Assembly: GCF_018127805.1 (NCBI RefSeq)
Contig: NZ_CP072334.1
Span: forward strand, 2,334,001-2,398,000
Direction: 5' to 3'
Length of the DNA stretch: 64,000 bases
From: Prevotella sp. oral taxon 475
GTDB taxonomy: Bacteria; Bacteroidota; Bacteroidia; Bacteroidales; Bacteroidaceae
The notes below the pieces were generated by a model. It did not search any database. It saw only the letters and a program-made list of their open reading frames with translations, and was not told where the DNA came from. The position numbers and the translations under genes were made by a program. Shown here one piece after another: positions 61,080 to 64,000 of the stretch; the first letter of the stretch is position 1; each line of letters starts with the position of its first letter.

Positions 61080-61131
61080 TACCTTAAAGTAGGTAAATTC
61101 TGCCATCCCTCGAAGTAGGTAGAGGGGATGA

Positions 61132-61203
61132 GGTGACAAGTTAATAAGTTGACGAGTTAACGAGGTGATGAGTTGACGAGTTCATAAGTTGACGAGTTGA
61201 CAA
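61132..61203. repeat. GTTGACGA octamer array, nine units
   Basis: Nine contiguous octamers: GGTGACAA, GTTAATAA, GTTGACGA, GTTAACGA, GGTGATGA, GTTGACGA, GTTCATAA, GTTGACGA, GTTGACAA. An inverted CAACTCGTCAAC lies at about 61220. The same unit forms the array at 33465. Confidence 0.9.
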
Positions 61204-61312
61204 GGAAGCGACCTTCCTGCCAACTCGTCAACTAAAAAACGAATGTGTCGTTGCTATGGACAGCAGCGTTTGTATCTTCTCTTTTGGGTTCTACGCCCCG
61301 TCCGTTTGAATG

Positions 61313-61420
61313 TATATAAGGAGTTCTCTCGAACTGATATAAGGACTTGTGTTGGATTGATATAAGGAGTCCTCTTGGATGTATATAAGGAGTTGTGGAG
61401 AACTTATATAAGGACTCCGA
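61313..61420. repeat. TATATAAGGA array, five units every 23 bp
   Basis: TATAAGG starts at 61315, 61338, 61361, 61384 and 61407, exactly 23 bp apart, each within (T/G)ATATAAGGA(G/C)T followed by a variable 10-11 bases, several ending in GAAC or GGAT. It lies between the fimbrillin operon end and the TonB promoter. No gene is seen in 60987-61477. Confidence 0.93.
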
Positions 61421-61477
61421 TGACACTCTTTCTATCTATCCTCAATGGCTCCTTACATACCTTATCGACAAAGCTTA

Positions 61478-63178
61478 TTAATACTTAACAAATGCACGGG
61501 CTTGACCGACATTATTATGGTATATAAAATAACTCCAACGTAGGGACTTGGGGGTTGTCATCATCCATCCTCCTGATGCTTGATTGGTAGCCGTGAACAA
61601 GGTGCTCGACCAATATCGTCCATAGGCACCGTTTCTTGCCAGGGCATCGCCTCCTACAGCCGAAAAGGCTTCGCTCATCAGGTTGCCATACCATTCATAG
61701 GCTATGCCCTGTGGTTTATAATGCTCGATAATAGAAGTAATGGTAGCACTTCTATCACCAAAGCCCAGGTTATCGTATAACACCCGGAAATCACTGCTCG
61801 AAGGCAGATACCACGTCAGTGCGGGCGAGCCGCTGTAAGAGATGCCGCTGCCATAGTCTACGCAGGTTTTAAAGGGTGGAAAATCGGGATTTCGTCCTTT
61901 CACCTTGTCGCCTCTTACAACGCCGGTGCTATAGTTGGCGTCCCAGGTCTCGTCGATACCGCTTTTGGCGTCTGTGGTGAGTGCCGTCTCAGCATGAGCC
62001 ATATCTACGCTGTGTGTATTTGTATTCAGATATCCGGCATAGGCATAGTAGGGGTCTGCCCAAAAGCCATTACTGCTATATGCATTTCTCAGTGCCACGG
62101 CCATGTGCCCCACTTTATCTATAATCACAGCAATGGGCGTTTTTGTTCCGCCAACGCCGCCAAAGGGTGTATCTTTCAGCGTACCAAGACTGCCGTCGCT
62201 CATCAAATAGAGAAACGTGGGCTTCATCTTTGCCTTGACGAGATAGGTTTCGTTGGCATCTGCTTCTTTGCTGGTCTTGGTGGGCCGAAGCCAACCGCTA
62301 AGTGTCTCTCTAAAGAGGGTTCCACCGGTGAAGTTTACTTGCAGGGCTGCCAGATCGGTCTTGGGTAGGAAATAATGATAATCGGCCGTGGAGGTGTAGG
62401 CGTAGTTCTGCCCGTAGTTGGAGGCTGTGTACTTGGCTTCTGTACTGGCAGAGAAGCTGTTTGCCTCGGCCGTCATGGCGGCATTGGTCTTCACGCTGTA
62501 GCTTCCATCGGCCGGATTGTAAGACACGGTTTGGGGGATGGGACTCGCCGAACTAATCGTGGCCGTAAGGGCGGGGATATCTTTCTTCACGGTGAGCCGT
62601 GTACGTACGCGGACGCCTACATGCTTGGAGGATAGACTGACGGTTTGGTCGGTAGTGCCCAAGGTGATTTGCTGTCTGCCGATACGGGCGGTAGCAGCAT
62701 TGGCCAAGGACACTTCAAGTCTGTCGCCAACGGGCACCACTTGGTCGTTGAAGCAAACGAAATCGTAGGTCTGATTCCTTGCCAATTGAATTTCGGTGGG
62801 CGATCCTCCGTCGGGCGTAAAACTGGTGGCCGTAAAGGTGCCTTTCATCTCGCCCTGCATCACTCCGCCTTTATAGACACGAATGGTGTAATGCGTAGGA
62901 GTGGTCACACCACGGGTGGCGGGTGTAGACTGCTCGGCCGGTTCGTTCTCTACGGTTGTTTCTGCCTCGCAGTCGCTCAGCTCTGTTGTGACGGGAAGGG
63001 AGGGCTGTGCGGCGGCGCGAGTGACTTCGATGTCTGTGCCGAATCCTTCTTCTGCCATACGGAACTGTACGGCTTGCATCGTTATTTTCTGCCCGCTCTC
63101 GTTGTTATCCTCTTTACTGCATGCGGTGAACGCAAGTGCCCCTGCGGTCAGCAGAAGGGCTAATACTATCTTCTTCAT
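61478..63178 (-). CDS. Fimbrillin-like lipoprotein with a FISUMP-like C-terminal domain
   Basis: The 566-residue lipoprotein has a signal peptide and lipobox (LAFTACS). The N-terminal half is beta-rich and resembles fimbrillin-like proteins of Bacteroidales (for example TPATRGVTTPTHYTIRVYKGG and the QTYDFVCFNDQ segment). The C-terminal part, with ALTWYLPSSSDFRVLYDN and GAYGRYWSSTLFTATN (about 460-550), resembles the Fibrobacter-type FISUMP/DUF1566 domain. It may be a minor tip or anchor component of a fimbria. The start at 63178 fits the lipoprotein signal; the frame extends further but overlaps the small gene upstream. Confidence 0.8.
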   Translation of the reverse strand: MKKIVLALLLTAGALAFTACSKEDNNESGQKITMQAVQFRMAEEGFGTDIEVTRAAAQPSLPVTTELSDCEAETTVENEPAEQSTPATRGVTTPTHYTIRVYKGGVMQGEMKGTFTATSFTPDGGSPTEIQLARNQTYDFVCFNDQVVPVGDRLEVSLANAATARIGRQQITLGTTDQTVSLSSKHVGVRVRTRLTVKKDIPALTATISSASPIPQTVSYNPADGSYSVKTNAAMTAEANSFSASTEAKYTASNYGQNYAYTSTADYHYFLPKTDLAALQVNFTGGTLFRETLSGWLRPTKTSKEADANETYLVKAKMKPTFLYLMSDGSLGTLKDTPFGGVGGTKTPIAVIIDKVGHMAVALRNAYSSNGFWADPYYAYAGYLNTNTHSVDMAHAETALTTDAKSGIDETWDANYSTGVVRGDKVKGRNPDFPPFKTCVDYGSGISYSGSPALTWYLPSSSDFRVLYDNLGFGDRSATITSIIEHYKPQGIAYEWYGNLMSEAFSAVGGDALARNGAYGRYWSSTLFTATNQASGGWMMTTPKSLRWSYFIYHNNVGQARAFVKY

Positions 63179-63194
63179 TCTCGGTCTGCTGTTT

Positions 63195-63377
63195 TTATTC
63201 AAATTCATTTTCGTCTCCATCGTCGATGTCTTGTTCGTTATCCCATTCATCTTCATTAAAGCCCGGCGCATTGGGCTTTACTTTCGGGCTGCCGCAGATA
63301 AGACTGGTTTGCTCTACCTCTACCACCTCGCACCAGGGTGCAAGATAGGTTTGCTTTCTAAATTCTTGTTTATTCAT
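63195..63377 (-). CDS. 60-residue acidic small protein upstream of the fimbrillin-like gene
   Basis: The protein starts MNKQEFRKQTYLAPWCEVVEVEQTSLIC and ends in a long acidic tail (NEDEWDNEQDIDDGDENEFE). It has two cysteines (Cys16 and Cys28) and no signal peptide. Short proteins with this E-V-x-x-V-E core are frequent beside cell-surface lipoproteins of Prevotella and Bacteroides; their function is unknown. The gene ends 16 bases before the fimbrillin-like start and shares its leader, so co-expression is likely. Confidence 0.7.
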   Translation of the reverse strand: MNKQEFRKQTYLAPWCEVVEVEQTSLICGSPKVKPNAPGFNEDEWDNEQDIDDGDENEFE

Positions 63378-63453
63378 AATCTCTCATATTTAGTTGATGA
63401 AAATTGTTCTTATTTCTCCTTTCCGTACCTTGACCAACAGACATGAAAAGAGA

Positions 63454-63483
63454 AGCAAAGGGAACTCCGGAGAGCCCTTTGCT
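63454..63483 (-). other. Hairpin in the fimbrillin leader
   Basis: AGCAAAGGG (63454-63462) pairs with CCCTTTGCT (63475-63483), with CTCCGGAG in the loop. On the minus strand it is followed by TCTCTTTTC, so it could be a weak terminator or attenuator. Confidence 0.65.
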
Positions 63484-63538
63484 AATAGGGGACGCACTCG
63501 TTTCGCGCGCGCGTAGGAAAAAGTGAAAAAGTATTACG

Positions 63539-63730
<192 letters not shown>

Positions 63731-63735
63731 GGCGA

Positions 63736-63767
63736 CAAAGGTAGCACTTTCTTAGAGATTGGCCAAA
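63736..63767 (-). promoter_or_regulatory. Promoter of the fimbrillin-like operon
   Basis: On the minus strand TTTG (63767-63764), a 20-base spacer and TACCTTTG (63743-63736) match the full consensus. The leader to the first small gene is about 350 nt. Confidence 0.75.
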
Positions 63768-63860
63768 TACGGCAAGGGGAATTCTGTGCAGGGGTGGGCT
63801 TTGAAGAGAACGTTCATCGGTTCGAGGCATGCGGATGGCCCCGAACCGATGAGAGGTTTC

Positions 63861-64000
63861 TTACAATTGCTTCTCGGGATAAAGGGCATTCCACCACGAG
63901 CCGTCGCCTTGCAGATAGCGGGCCAACCAGGCGAAAATGGTATCTTGCCATTTGATGCGCTTCTGATAATGGGTGATGGTATGGTTTTCGCCGTTCACCA
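63861..64000 (-). CDS. C-terminal end of an S9 (prolyl oligopeptidase-type) peptidase, partial
   Basis: The visible 45 residues, VNGENHTITHYQKRIKWQDTIF..., and the end ...GDGSWWNALYPEKQL, match the last segment of S9 serine peptidases, where GENHTI probably holds the catalytic His and KWQDTIFAWLARYL is the closing helix. The rest lies beyond the window. It stops about 94 bases before the fimbrillin promoter and reads in the same direction. Confidence 0.75.
   Translation of the reverse strand, partial: VNGENHTITHYQKRIKWQDTIFAWLARYLQGDGSWWNALYPEKQL

Overview
The window looks like a chromosome segment from an oral-type Prevotella or a close relative (Bacteroidales, Prevotellaceae). This rests on several things seen in the sequence. 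There is a type IX secretion core (porP-K-L-M-N), a BspA-like leucine-rich surface protein beside a C10 (interpain/streptopain-like) protease, and a fimbrillin-like lipoprotein. Ferredoxin-dependent 2-oxoacid oxidoreductase genes and a long form of IspG are present. Many genes are preceded by the Bacteroidetes promoter form TTTG-N19/20-TAnnTTTG. No tRNA or rRNA was recognised.

Layout. 1-3500: a partial lipoprotein gene, a C10 protease lipoprotein, an IS982-family transposase, and a repeat-filled gap. 3538-9144: a serine-type sulfatase with its anaerobic maturase, then priA divergently. 9170-10870: two tiny membrane proteins, a Crp/Fnr regulator and a divergent cupin. 11600-16655: a candidate 6S-like RNA, then a forward cluster (PASTA protein, rluD, ddl, acyltransferase, NigD-like lipoprotein). 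16987-23500: a reverse block (dinB; tyrS, yidD, rnpA, hemD, DUF4271, metK). 24368-30999: rpoN, a PAP2-like membrane protein, purE, ispG, cysS. 31028-42558: an orphan ECF sigma factor, a LOG-family protein, korB/korA, an inositol-phosphoceramide-synthase-like PAP2 protein with an epimerase, a nitroreductase, a dsbD-type reductase and a UPF0597 protein. 43059-53986: the T9SS operon, a PorT-like barrel, BspA and C10 protease. 54075-60986: a reverse operon of a TonB receptor and three lipoproteins. 61478-64000: a fimbrillin-like lipoprotein with a 60-residue companion, a long leader holding a (CA)28 tract, and the end of an S9 peptidase.

The most unusual content lies between the genes. Many gaps are built from short, strictly phased tandem arrays: ten palindromes every 41 bp between ispG and cysS (29069-29455); five palindromes at alternating 42/41 bp inside the TonB operon (56772-56955); four palindromes every 22 bp at two loci 50 kb apart (6620-6701 and 56957-57040); a TATATAAGGA array every 23 bp (61313-61420); octamer arrays (33465-33520, 61132-61203); and a dispersed 22-bp AAAGCTAAG element at seven loci, several fused to purine-rich tracts. 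Arm symmetry and spacing are kept even where the arm sequence changes. This points to selection on structure or on helical phase, or to a shared amplification mechanism. I do not recognise these families, and their function is open.

How the genes work together. The porK-N machine probably exports the BspA and C10 proteins encoded just downstream, both of which end in T9SS-like C-terminal segments. The TonB receptor and three lipoproteins look like one uptake system of unknown substrate. The sulfatase and its maturase are translationally coupled. The (CA)28 tract lies in the leader of the fimbrillin operon and could make it phase variable.
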